Source of the DNA: Cellulophaga sp. 20_2_10
GTDB lineage: Bacteria > Bacteroidota > Bacteroidia > Flavobacteriales > Flavobacteriaceae
NCBI RefSeq assembly: GCF_023476645.1
Contig: NZ_JAMCOJ010000012.1
Location: 1 to 64,000 of the forward strand
Direction: 5' to 3'
DNA length: 64,000 nucleotides
The position numbers and the translations under genes were made by a program. Numbering within the stretch: the stretch's first letter is position 1; the number at the start of each line of letters is the position of its first letter. Positions 43,382-52,186 of this stretch are shown piece by piece. The notes under the pieces are model-generated. The model ran no database searches, had not been told where the DNA came from, and saw only the letters and a program-made list of their open reading frames with translations.

Positions 43382-45085
43382 ATGAAGCAGTTAAAAACCA
43401 TAATTCTATTTTTCTTATGTCTTGGAATATATCAACCTATACAAGCACAGCAAACACTAGAGGAGTTATTTAATTCTAGAGAGTATTATGTAGTTATAGA
43501 TACCCTTAATAAAAAAAAGGAAATAGAAAAACTTAGTTTAGACGAACTCTTTTATCTTACTAAATCCTATGGTAGAACTAGGCAGTATTCTAACGGGTTA
43601 GTATTCTCTAATAAAATGACAAAAGAGGCCATGCGTTTAAAAGATACAACCAATCTGGTTAGGGCTTTTAATTTAATGGCAGAAAATCTTATCGACTTAA
43701 ATGAAATTGAAAAAGGAATAGAGTATTGTGAAAAAGTAGCTCCTATTTTTAGAGAAAAAGATTCTATTGCTTACCAAAGTCTATGCTTTAAATGGGGAAT
43801 GTTGTATTATCATAATGGTGATTTTAAAAAAGCCCATAAAATATACAACAATATTACGTATCCTAAATATAGGAAACTATCGTTATTTAACAATAACTAC
43901 GCGTTAACTCTAATGGGACTAGAAAAGTGGGACGAGGCTATTGTTTACCTTAAAAAAACATTAAAACAGTCTGATGAAAGAAACCATAATGTTCATTACT
44001 CTAATATTGGCTTAGCATATATAAGAAAAGGAAGCTGGAAAAATGCCAAAATATACTTAGATTCAGCTGCTATATCGCTAACAGAAAACTCTACACTTTA
44101 TAATAAAAAAAACTTATACGAACATTATTTTGACCTATATAGATCTCAAAATAAATTAATTGAAGCTTCTGGGTACTTAGACTATATAGAAGACACTAAT
44201 GAAGAAATCTTTAGAGAAAAAATTAGTGAAAAAATACATGCTTTAGAAAGCTCTGACAAACAATTAAAAGTTGCTAATAGACGAGAAACAACTTTAATAA
44301 AGCAAGTAAAAGTTATAGATAACCGCCTAGAAATTGCAGAGAAACAAAAAATATGGGGTGCCTTTTTATTGCTTTTATTAACCGTTACCCTACTTTCTGC
44401 TTTATTTATTTTTAAATATCGAAATATAAAAACAGCTCATGAACACATACAAACAGAACAACGTTTGTTACGCTCACAAATGACTCCTCATTTTATATTT
44501 AATAGTTTATCTGTTCTCCAAGGGATGATCTTGAACAAGGAAGACAAAAAAGCAATTATTTATTTATCTAAATTCTCTAAACTCCTACGTTTAATTTTAG
44601 AAAACTCCAGAGAAAAACTTGTACCCTTAAAACAAGAGTTAAAAGCACTACAAAACTATATTGACTTACAAAATATGCGAGGTCAAAATGGCTTTAATTA
44701 TAGTTTAATAGTCGATGAAAAATTAAATGATGTAAATGTACTTGTACCACCAATGTTAATGCAACCATTTGTAGAAAATGCCATAGAACACGGTTTTAAA
44801 AACAATATGGAAAACGCAGAAATATCACTTAAAATAAGTTTAGAAAATAATAAACTAGTCTGCTTAATTAAAGACAATGGTTTAGGTATTAATGCTACTA
44901 AACAAAACACGAATAGTAAAAAGAAGTCTTTATCTACACAGATAACAGCAGAACGCCTAAAAATTATCTCTAAAGAATTAAAAGTAGAAACTGGCGTTAT
45001 AATAGAAGATAGATCAATTTACAAAGAACAAGGAACACTTGTTACACTTACTTTACCATATAAAATAGAAACAGAAGATGCTTAA
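43382..45085 (+). CDS. LytS/YpdA-type sensor histidine kinase with TPR region
   Basis: 567 aa from the ATG at 43382; the TTG five codons upstream is less likely because a signal-like segment (LKTIILFFLCLGIYQPIQAQ) follows the ATG. The periplasmic part (about 30-290) is helical TPR-type (GLAYIRKGSWKNAKIYLDSA, MGLEKWDEAIVYLKKTL). One transmembrane helix lies at about 325-345. The cytoplasmic part has a short coiled coil, the His_kinase domain with QMTPHFIFNSLSVLQGMI (His phosphoacceptor) and HATPase motifs (QPFVENAIEHGFKN, IKDNGLGI). It overlaps its response regulator by eight bases, a normal LytS-LytTR pair. Confidence 0.92.
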   Translation: MKQLKTIILFFLCLGIYQPIQAQQTLEELFNSREYYVVIDTLNKKKEIEKLSLDELFYLTKSYGRTRQYSNGLVFSNKMTKEAMRLKDTTNLVRAFNLMAENLIDLNEIEKGIEYCEKVAPIFREKDSIAYQSLCFKWGMLYYHNGDFKKAHKIYNNITYPKYRKLSLFNNNYALTLMGLEKWDEAIVYLKKTLKQSDERNHNVHYSNIGLAYIRKGSWKNAKIYLDSAAISLTENSTLYNKKNLYEHYFDLYRSQNKLIEASGYLDYIEDTNEEIFREKISEKIHALESSDKQLKVANRRETTLIKQVKVIDNRLEIAEKQKIWGAFLLLLLTVTLLSALFIFKYRNIKTAHEHIQTEQRLLRSQMTPHFIFNSLSVLQGMILNKEDKKAIIYLSKFSKLLRLILENSREKLVPLKQELKALQNYIDLQNMRGQNGFNYSLIVDEKLNDVNVLVPPMLMQPFVENAIEHGFKNNMENAEISLKISLENNKLVCLIKDNGLGINATKQNTNSKKKSLSTQITAERLKIISKELKVETGVIIEDRSIYKEQGTLVTLTLPYKIETEDA

Positions 45086-45812
45086 AGCTTTAATAGTAGA
45101 AGACGAACTTTATATTAGAAAAGGGTTATTAGCAATGATAACTTCTTTAGAAAAAGATATAACAATATTAGGAGAATGCGAATCTGTAAAAGAAGCAGTA
45201 GTCGTTGCAAATGCCTGTAATCCAGATCTAATTTTTTTAGATATAAACCTTATAGATGGTAATGCTTTCGATTTTTTAGAGCAAACCACCAACCTAAATT
45301 ATAATGTAATATTTATTACTGCATACGAGCAGTATGCACTACAAGCACTAAAAAACGGTGCTGTAGATTATATTTTAAAACCCGTAGATATTGAAGAGTT
45401 AGAGGCAGCAATAGACAAAGCCATAACTACAAATGCAGAAACACAGCAAGAACAATTACAAGTTGTTAAAAACGAAATGCTTGGACGTAAAAAAGAAAAA
45501 CTTGTTTTACGCTTGCAAGAAGGTTTACAAATTATAGAATTTAAAAATTTAACGCATTGTAAATCTGATAAAGGATACACTACATTTTATTTATCTAGTG
45601 GAAAATCTTATATCGCGTCTAAACCAATTAAGGAATTTGAAGATCAATTCCCTGAAGATCGTTTTATGCGTACACACCAATCTTATGTTGTTAATTTAGA
45701 TTACATAGATAAGTACGATAAAAACGGATATATCTTTCTAAAGTCAGGAGAACAAATTCCGGTTTCTGCTCGCCGTAAAACTGAATTTGTAGAACGCTTA
45801 CTAAACAACTAA
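45078..45812 (+). CDS. LytTR-family response regulator
   Basis: A 244-aa regulator. The receiver domain (1-120) has acidic DE at VEDELYI, phosphoacceptor Asp in DLIFLDINLIDG, and KPVDIEEL. The LytTR DNA-binding domain (about 135-244) has THCKSDKGYTTFYLSSGKSY, FMRTHQSYVVNLDYIDKYDK and IPVSARRKTEFVERL. It is phosphorylated by the kinase whose gene it overlaps. LytTR regulators usually bind direct repeats near promoters of envelope genes; no target sites were identified here. Confidence 0.94.
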   Translation: MLKALIVEDELYIRKGLLAMITSLEKDITILGECESVKEAVVVANACNPDLIFLDINLIDGNAFDFLEQTTNLNYNVIFITAYEQYALQALKNGAVDYILKPVDIEELEAAIDKAITTNAETQQEQLQVVKNEMLGRKKEKLVLRLQEGLQIIEFKNLTHCKSDKGYTTFYLSSGKSYIASKPIKEFEDQFPEDRFMRTHQSYVVNLDYIDKYDKNGYIFLKSGEQIPVSARRKTEFVERLLNN

Positions 45813-45928
45813 TCGTTTTTAGCTTCAAATATAAACTCATCCTTAACTAATATAGATTCTTCATATACATAACCGGCTTTAGACTATACATTTACTCCTA
45901 AATTAAGAGTAAATACTCTTTAGCAAAA

Positions 45929-46486
45929 ATGACGATGAAACTAAAATCTATTTTACCTATACTCCTACTCTTTATATTCTTTTCCTGCAAAGAAAAAGTA
46001 TATAAAGCTAATGCAGATGGGTTTATACAGATTGATGAAGTTCTGAAAAAGAAGTTTGGTAAAGATGCGCTTTACACAGATATAATATTACAAAATTACC
46101 AAGAAAAAGGAATCCAAGTTGATGCCACTGTTACAAACACGCCTGAATCTTTACGTATGGAAGGCTGGTCGTTTAAAGATAATGCCTGGGCACAACTATC
46201 AGAAATTTCTTTGAAATTAGAAAAAGGTGAAATAGAAAACTATATGTTTTCTCTACAAAAAGAAATAGATATTAGCTCTATAGATGGCTTAGTTAAAAGA
46301 GCTATAAAGACTGGCAACCAAAACACGTCTAAAAAAGAGTTAATCCTTCATAAAATAGTTATCTCTTCCCCATTAGACGGCAATAAATCCGGATTAGAAT
46401 ATCATATACAATTAAAATCTAAAATAGATAGTACAACATATAACTACTACTATTTAGCAAACGGAGAGCCTAATACTATAAACTGA
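45929..46486 (+). CDS. Lipoprotein of unknown function
   Basis: A 185-aa lipoprotein (ILPILLLFIFFSC, Cys20). The mature part is mixed alpha/beta with GFIQIDEVLKKKFGKDALYT, GWSFKDNAWAQLSEISLKL and a C-terminal YYYLANGEP. I recognise no family. ATG at 45929 and at 45935 are both possible. It is 116 bases downstream of the response regulator on the same strand and could belong to its regulon. Confidence 0.7.
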   Translation: MTMKLKSILPILLLFIFFSCKEKVYKANADGFIQIDEVLKKKFGKDALYTDIILQNYQEKGIQVDATVTNTPESLRMEGWSFKDNAWAQLSEISLKLEKGEIENYMFSLQKEIDISSIDGLVKRAIKTGNQNTSKKELILHKIVISSPLDGNKSGLEYHIQLKSKIDSTTYNYYYLANGEPNTIN

Positions 46487-46597
46487 AAACGAATATTAAT
46501 TAACTCTAGGCGAATATTCATTGCTTAAAGTAATTACAACTGCCTTGCTATAAATTAGCGTATATATTAAAATAAGTCCTATTCAAAATTAAAAATT

Positions 46598-47233
46598 ATG
46601 AAAAAAGTAAAACAACTAAAGTTAACTGCTATCTACTGTTTAGCAATATTTAGTGCTGTTTCTTGCTCTAAAAGCGAACAATTAAAAGACGAAAAGCTAA
46701 GTAGCTTTATGCTTGGTGGTATATATTTTATTCACGGATACGGCGGTGTAAGCGATGTGGAGTCTATGATGAGTAATGCTAACTACACTACAAATGAACA
46801 GCTGGCTAGTGGCTATAAAGAAATATTTGAATTTCCTTTTGAAAGAACGGACGCTGCTGGGGCTAAAAGAATGCTTAAAAGTGCTTGGGATATTACAAAT
46901 AAAGAATCTTTATTAGAATCTTTAGAAGAATTAAAAACTAGAGATTACACATACAAATCTTGGGATTACGCTAGAGTTGCGAATAATGTTTGTATGGGTT
47001 ACGCTTCTGAATACTTAACGAAAGAAGAATCTTTAGAAATCTTATCTGAAACATTGGTTATGGCTAAAGAAAAGTACGCAGATTGGGACACTTACTTCTC
47101 AGATTTTGATAAGGGAAGAGTTGAATGGAATTCTAATGATCCAGAAAAAGAATCTTTTGAAACATTAGCAAAAACTATTACTAAAGGAGAAAAATCTATT
47201 TACAATATACTACCTCTTAATCCACAGGAGTAG
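46598..47233 (+). CDS. DUF1266-like lipoprotein
   Basis: A 211-aa protein with a lipobox (CLAIFSAVSC, Cys23). The mature part has the spacing of DUF1266: AWDITNKESLLESLEELKTR, then WDYARVANNVCMGYASEYLT and ETLVMAKEKYADWDTYFSDF. E. coli YbeU/YbeR are named members; the function of the family is unknown. Being a lipoprotein is unusual for the domain, as I remember it. It is downstream of the 45929 lipoprotein. Confidence 0.72.
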   Translation: MKKVKQLKLTAIYCLAIFSAVSCSKSEQLKDEKLSSFMLGGIYFIHGYGGVSDVESMMSNANYTTNEQLASGYKEIFEFPFERTDAAGAKRMLKSAWDITNKESLLESLEELKTRDYTYKSWDYARVANNVCMGYASEYLTKEESLEILSETLVMAKEKYADWDTYFSDFDKGRVEWNSNDPEKESFETLAKTITKGEKSIYNILPLNPQE

Positions 47234-47239
47234 AACAAT

Positions 47240-47283
47240 AAACCCCAACTTAAGGGAAGAGATTTTTATCTCCCTTCTGGGGA
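47240..47283 (+). terminator. Long nested hairpin after the DUF1266 gene
   Basis: CCCC / GGGG enclose an inner stem GGGAAGAGAT / ATCTCCC. No T run follows, so it may stabilise the mRNA end rather than terminate by itself. Confidence 0.45.
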
Positions 47284-47331
47284 TAATAAAAGCAAGACTA
47301 CGAAACCCCACATTTAGATTAGTTAGTAAAT

Positions 47332-47371
47332 AAAAATCCCCATTAGATAAATTTCTAATGGGGATTTTTTT
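47332..47371. terminator. Bidirectional terminator between DUF1266 gene and carB
   Basis: Stem AAAAATCCCCATTAGA / TCTAATGGGGATTTTT with T tracts on both strands. Confidence 0.9.
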
Positions 47372-47388
47372 ATTGTAAAGATTTTACA

Positions 47389-50241
47389 CTATTTGCTTAA
47401 GTACATTTTACGTCTTGCATATAAGTTGTAAAACTCATCATCCTTTAAACTATCTATAAACAAGATACTTTCTCCTGTACTTTTCATCTCTGGGCCTAAA
47501 TTCTTATTTACATTAGGAAATTTATTAAAAGAGAAAACAGGTTGTTTAATTGCATACCCTTCTAATTGAGGGTTAAAATTAAAGTCTTTTACTTTTTTCT
47601 CTCCTAACATTACCTTAGTAGCATAATTTACATATGGCTCTTTGTATGCCTTTGCTATAAAAGGAACGGTTCTAGATGCTCTAGGGTTGGCTTCTATAAT
47701 GTAAACCATATCATCCTTAATAGCAAACTGTATGTTTATTAAACCTACTGTATTTAATGCTAAAGCTATTTTTTTAGTATGGTCTTTAATTTGTTGCATT
47801 ACAAACTCTCCTAAGTTAAAAGGAGGTAATGTAGCGTTAGAATCTCCAGAGTGTACACCACAAGGCTCTATATGCTCCATAATACCTATAATGTAAACAT
47901 CTTCCCCGTCACAAATAGCATCTGCCTCTGCTTCTATTGCACCGTCTAAGTAGTGATCTAAAAGAAGTTTATTTCCTGGAATAGATTTTAATAAATTAAC
48001 AACATGCTCTTCTAGCTCTGCTTTGTTTATTACAATTTTCATTCCTTGACCTCCTAATACGTAAGATGGTCTTACTAATAACGGAAAATCTAACTCGTCT
48101 GCTAAATCTAAAGCTTCATCTGCAGTTTCTGCAATACCATACTGAGGAAAAGGGATGTTATTTTCTAATAACATTTTAGAGAAATTACCTCTATCTTCTG
48201 CTAAATCTAAAGCTTCAAAACTAGTTCCTATTATTTTTATCCCGTATTTAGATAATTTTTCTGCAAGCTTTAAAGCTGTTTGTCCACCTAACTGTACAAT
48301 AACCCCTTCTGGCTTTTCATGCTGAATAATATCATAAATATGTTCCCAAAAAACAGGTTCAAAATATAATTTGTCTGCTGTATCAAAATCGGTAGATACC
48401 GTTTCTGGGTTACAGTTAATCATTATAGTCTCGTAGCCACATTCTGCAGCTGCCAAAACACCATGTACACAGCAATAATCAAATTCTATACCTTGTCCTA
48501 TTCTGTTTGGTCCAGAGCCTAGTACTACAACTTTTTTCTTATCACTTACAATACTATCATTTTGCACATAACGTTTACCGTCTGGCGTTTCTATCTCCTC
48601 TTCAAAAGTAGAATAGTAATAAGGTGTCATTGCTTTAAATTCTGCAGCACAAGTATCTACTAGTTTAAATACTCTATTTATGCCTTGTGCAGAACGTTTT
48701 TTATGTACTTCACTCTCGTAACAGTCTAGCATATGTGCTATTTGTCTGTCTGCAAAACCTTTTTGCTTTGCTTCTAACAATAACTCTCTTGGTAAACTTT
48801 CTATTGTATACTTAGAAATTTCTTTTTCTAGGTGATGTAATTCTTCATACTGACGTAAGAACCACATATCTATTTTAGTAATTTCATGAATTCTACTTAA
48901 CGGAATTCCTAATTGTATTGCATCATATATAACAAAAACCCTATCCCAACTTGGCACGGTAAGTTTTTGTATTATTTGATCATAATCTGTATAACCTTTA
49001 CCGTCTGCACCTAAACCATTACGTTTAATTTCTAAAGACTGTGTTGCCTTGTGCAATGCTTCTTGAAAAGAACGGCCAATACCCATAACTTCTCCAACAG
49101 ATTTCATCTGTAAACCTAAAGTTCTATCAGATCCTTCAAATTTATCAAAGTTCCAACGTGGTATTTTTACAATAACGTAATCTAAAGTAGGCTCAAATAA
49201 AGCAGATGTAGATTTAGTAATTTGGTTATCTAGTTCATCCAAGTTATAACCAATAGCTAGTTTAGAGGCTATTTTTGCAATTGGATACCCTGTTGCTTTC
49301 GATGCTAATGCAGATGATCTAGAAACCCTTGGGTTAATTTCAATTGCAATAATATCTTCTTTTTCATCCGGACTAACGGCAAATTGTACATTACAACCAC
49401 CTGCAAAGTCACCAATACTACGCATCATATGGATAGCCATATCTCGCATTCTTTGGTATGTAGTATCAGACAATGTCATAGCAGGAGCTACCGTTATAGA
49501 ATCTCCTGTATGTATCCCCATTGGATCCATATTTTCTATAGCGCAAATAATAACAACGTTATCATTTTTATCACGTAATAACTCTAATTCATATTCTTTC
49601 CAACCTAGTAATGCTTTATCTATCATTACTTCATGTATAGGAGAAATCTCTAACCCTACACTAAGTAACTCATCAAAATCTTCTGGTTTGTAAACTATAG
49701 AAGCACCAGCACCACCTAAAGTATAAGAAGCTCTAATTACCAACGGAAAACCAAACTCCTGTGCTATTTCTTTACCCTTTAAAAAAGAAGTTGCTGTTGC
49801 TTGTGGTGCCATGCCAACACCAATTTTAAGCATTAGCTCTCTAAATTTTTCACGATCTTCTGTAATATTAATCGCGTCTATATCTACACCTATTATTTCT
49901 ACATTAAAATCTTCCCAAATTCCTTTTTCATCTGCCTCTATACACAGATTTAATGCAGTTTGCCCACCCATTGTTGGCAAAACAGCATCTATATTTGGAT
50001 GATTTTTTAAGATTTCTATAATAGATTTTGTTGTCAATGGTTTTAGGTACACATGATCCGCCATTGTTGGATCTGTCATAATTGTAGCAGGATTGCTATT
50101 AATTAAGATTGTCTCTATTCCATCTTCGCGCAAAGAACGTAATGCTTGTGATCCAGAATAATCAAATTCACATGCTTGCCCTATTACTATTGGTCCAGAA
50201 CCTATTATTAAAATAGATTTAATGTCTTCTCTTTTCGGCAT
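47389..50241 (-). CDS. carB: Carbamoyl phosphate synthase large subunit, without regulatory domain
   Basis: 950 aa with two homologous ATP-grasp halves (about 1-400 and 550-935). Visible features include SILIIGSGPIVIGQACEFDY, GGQTALNLC, the second-half VVLGSGPNRIGQGIEFDYCC and INCNPETVSTDFDTADKLYF. It makes carbamoyl phosphate from bicarbonate, ammonia and ATP with CarA. E. coli CarB has 1073 residues; the C-terminal MGS domain that binds UMP, IMP and ornithine is absent. The gene ends at a proper terminator, so this is the natural short form, not a truncation. carA is not in the window. Confidence 0.97.
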   Translation of the reverse strand: MPKREDIKSILIIGSGPIVIGQACEFDYSGSQALRSLREDGIETILINSNPATIMTDPTMADHVYLKPLTTKSIIEILKNHPNIDAVLPTMGGQTALNLCIEADEKGIWEDFNVEIIGVDIDAINITEDREKFRELMLKIGVGMAPQATATSFLKGKEIAQEFGFPLVIRASYTLGGAGASIVYKPEDFDELLSVGLEISPIHEVMIDKALLGWKEYELELLRDKNDNVVIICAIENMDPMGIHTGDSITVAPAMTLSDTTYQRMRDMAIHMMRSIGDFAGGCNVQFAVSPDEKEDIIAIEINPRVSRSSALASKATGYPIAKIASKLAIGYNLDELDNQITKSTSALFEPTLDYVIVKIPRWNFDKFEGSDRTLGLQMKSVGEVMGIGRSFQEALHKATQSLEIKRNGLGADGKGYTDYDQIIQKLTVPSWDRVFVIYDAIQLGIPLSRIHEITKIDMWFLRQYEELHHLEKEISKYTIESLPRELLLEAKQKGFADRQIAHMLDCYESEVHKKRSAQGINRVFKLVDTCAAEFKAMTPYYYSTFEEEIETPDGKRYVQNDSIVSDKKKVVVLGSGPNRIGQGIEFDYCCVHGVLAAAECGYETIMINCNPETVSTDFDTADKLYFEPVFWEHIYDIIQHEKPEGVIVQLGGQTALKLAEKLSKYGIKIIGTSFEALDLAEDRGNFSKMLLENNIPFPQYGIAETADEALDLADELDFPLLVRPSYVLGGQGMKIVINKAELEEHVVNLLKSIPGNKLLLDHYLDGAIEAEADAICDGEDVYIIGIMEHIEPCGVHSGDSNATLPPFNLGEFVMQQIKDHTKKIALALNTVGLINIQFAIKDDMVYIIEANPRASRTVPFIAKAYKEPYVNYATKVMLGEKKVKDFNFNPQLEGYAIKQPVFSFNKFPNVNKNLGPEMKSTGESILFIDSLKDDEFYNLYARRKMYLSK

Positions 50242-50305
50242 TGTAACTTATTTTATTGTTTTGGGTGTAATTTTAAACGTAGTATACGTACGATTAGGTC
50301 AAAAA

Positions 50306-50337
50306 AAAGGTGCTACTTTTAAAAAAGTAACACCTTT
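50306..50337 (-). terminator. Terminator of rpmH
   Basis: On the minus strand AAAGGTGTTACTTT pairs with AAAGTAGCACCTTT (one mismatch), followed by eight T. Confidence 0.82.
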
Positions 50338-50361
50338 ATTATTTTATAATATATATAATCA

Positions 50362-50523
50362 TTATTTCTTATGTCTCAACTCAGAAGATACAGTAAGTTT
50401 TTTTCTACCCTTAGCTCTTCTTCTAGCTAAAACTTTTCTACCGTTTACAGAAGCCATACGCTCTCTAAAACCGTGTTTATTTTTTCTCTTTCTTTTTGAT
50501 GGTTGAAACGTTCTTTTCGGCAT
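50362..50523 (-). CDS. rpmH: 50S ribosomal protein L34
   Basis: A 53-codon gene. The protein begins [20 protein letters not shown], continues [20 protein letters not shown] and ends [10 protein letters not shown], which is the full and unmistakable L34 sequence. It is a basic large-subunit protein. The gene stands alone with a strong promoter (50593-50622) and its own terminator; rnpA is not adjacent here, which differs from the common rpmH-rnpA order. Confidence 0.97.
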   Translation of the reverse strand: MPKRTFQPSKRKRKNKHGFRERMASVNGRKVLARRRAKGRKKLTVSSELRHKK

Positions 50524-50592
50524 ACTAGAATATCTTTATAATAATGTAATGTAAAAATCTTAACTTTAATTTTGCTCTATAAAAGCTGGGCG

Positions 50593-50622
50593 CAAATATA
50601 CAAAGAGTTTTTTCATTAGCAA
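50593..50622 (-). promoter_or_regulatory. Bacteroidota-type promoter of rpmH
   Basis: On the minus strand TTG (50620-50622), 19 bases, TATATTTG (50593-50600). The start would be about 63 bases before the ATG. Confidence 0.82.
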
Positions 50623-50693
50623 ACCTAATTAATAAAATATTTTAGTTTGTTTTTAGTACTTTTGCATTTGCAAATTTATAACACTCTTTTTAA

Positions 50694-51581
50694 ATGAAAA
50701 AATTATTCTTTCTTACCTCGGTTTTACTATGCTCTTTAGGTATTAAAGCTCAATCTAAATTAGAATACAAACTTTCTGTTGGTGATACTTTTATTGTACA
50801 ACAAAATGCAAAACAAGTTATTACTCAAGAAATGCAAGGTATGTCTCACGAGCTTACTAACGATATTTTTGGTGAGTATAAAATGAAAGTTTTAGAAAAA
50901 AAAGATGGTGCTTACGTATTAGAAATGTCTTTTACAGATTTAAATATGAAGATGACATCTAATTTACAAGGTATTTTAATGGATGTAAAAGCCAAAGAAG
51001 TTAAAGAAGGTGACTTACAATCTGAAATGTTTAACTCTATCCTAAATATTCCTGTAAAAATTACTTTAGCTAGCAATGGTGATATTACTAATGTTGACGG
51101 CGGAGACCAATTAGTAAGTAAAATGATGGATGCTTCTGGTATTACAGACCCTACTACTTTGGCCTCTGTAAAAGCATCTTTAGGTAAAGAATACGGAACA
51201 GAAGGTTTAGCTAGTAGCTTTAAACAAATGACTTACATTTACCCAAATACAGCAACTAAAGTTGTTGTAGGTGATACTTGGGAAAATGAATACTCTGGAA
51301 AATTAAATACCAAGAACAAGTGGACATTAGATGCCCAAGACGCAAATAGTACAACTTTAAGCTGTACTGCAGCTGTTGTAATGACCGTTAAAGACACTAA
51401 TGCTATTATGGATTTAACAGGAACACAAACAACCAAAGCAATAGCAAATGCTAAAACTGGCTTTATTACTACAATGGAAGTTACTGGTACATCTAGCGGA
51501 AATTCTATAGTACCAATGTTAGGGGATCAAAAAATACCAACAAAAATTACATCAACAATTAGTTATAAAACAATAGAATAA
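50694..51581 (+). CDS. DUF6263-like secreted protein
   Basis: A 295-aa protein with a signal peptide (MKKLFFLTSVLLCSLGIKAQ). The mature part is a beta-rich domain (LEYKLSVGDTFIVQQNAKQV, GEYKMKVLEKKDGAYVLEMS, NSILNIPVKITLASNGDITN, NTATKVVVGDTWENEYSGKL). This fits DUF6263, a family of periplasmic proteins of unknown function in Bacteroidota. A -7-like TACTTTTG is at 50657-50664. The next gene starts seven bases after its stop. Confidence 0.78.
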   Translation: MKKLFFLTSVLLCSLGIKAQSKLEYKLSVGDTFIVQQNAKQVITQEMQGMSHELTNDIFGEYKMKVLEKKDGAYVLEMSFTDLNMKMTSNLQGILMDVKAKEVKEGDLQSEMFNSILNIPVKITLASNGDITNVDGGDQLVSKMMDASGITDPTTLASVKASLGKEYGTEGLASSFKQMTYIYPNTATKVVVGDTWENEYSGKLNTKNKWTLDAQDANSTTLSCTAAVVMTVKDTNAIMDLTGTQTTKAIANAKTGFITTMEVTGTSSGNSIVPMLGDQKIPTKITSTISYKTIE

Positions 51582-51588
51582 AAAGAAT

Positions 51589-52104
51589 ATGTTCAATAAA
51601 AACATTAAAATAGGTATTGCAGCCTTAATCATAGCTTACGCAGTTTATCAATTTATAGAAGGTAATATAGGTAATGGCATTGCCCTTATTCTTTTTTCTC
51701 TTGTATTTGTATTCTTCTACTTTAGAAACGAAATTATTTTACTTGCCTTTTTAAAGATGAGAAAGCAAGATCTTGCTGGAACTCAAAATTGGTTAACTAA
51801 AATTAAAAACCCTGAAGGAGCTTTAACAGTAAAACAACAAGGGTATTACAACTACTTACACGGAATTATATTTTCTCAAACAAACTTAACTCAAGCTGAA
51901 AAATACTTTAAAAAAGCACTTAAGCTTGGTTTAACAATGGATTATGATATGGCTATGGCTAAATTAAGCTTAGCTGGTATAGCAATGCAGAAAAGACGTA
52001 AAAGAGAAGCTACACTACTTTTAACTGAAGCTAAGAAGCTAGATAAGCAGAATATGCTTGCAGATCAAATAAAAATGATGAAGCAACAGATGAAGAAGAT
52101 CTAA
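51589..52104 (+). CDS. TPR-containing small membrane protein
   Basis: A 171-aa protein with two N-terminal transmembrane helices (IGIAALIIAYAVYQFI, GIALILFSLVFVFFYF). A helical domain of two to three TPR-like units follows (GYYNYLHGIIFSQTNLTQAE, KYFKKALKLGL, AMAKLSLAGIAMQKRRKREA, LLLTEAKKLDKQNM). It probably anchors a protein-interaction module to the inner membrane. It is transcribed with the DUF6263-like gene and followed by a strong terminator. Confidence 0.8.
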   Translation: MFNKNIKIGIAALIIAYAVYQFIEGNIGNGIALILFSLVFVFFYFRNEIILLAFLKMRKQDLAGTQNWLTKIKNPEGALTVKQQGYYNYLHGIIFSQTNLTQAEKYFKKALKLGLTMDYDMAMAKLSLAGIAMQKRRKREATLLLTEAKKLDKQNMLADQIKMMKQQMKKI

Positions 52105-52130
52105 TTCTTTATAAATCATAGATTACAAAA

Positions 52131-52165
52131 AAAGCCCTTAAAACAGATGTTTTAAGGGCTTTTTT
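52131..52165. terminator. Bidirectional terminator between TPR gene and lytic transglycosylase
   Basis: A 14-bp stem AAAGCCCTTAAAAC / GTTTTAAGGGCTTT, loop AGAT, T run. Confidence 0.9.
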
Positions 52166-52186
52166 TATGTAGTATAATTTGTAGTA

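Noticed and set aside
47389-50241. CarB as a truncated gene
   Set aside because: Although it is about 120 residues shorter than E. coli CarB, it ends in a normal stop followed by a terminator and the short form is usual in Flavobacteriaceae.
50277-50292. Inverted repeat ACGTA / TACGT upstream of carB as an operator
   Set aside because: Very short and imperfect as a palindrome, with no second copy seen at other pyrimidine genes.
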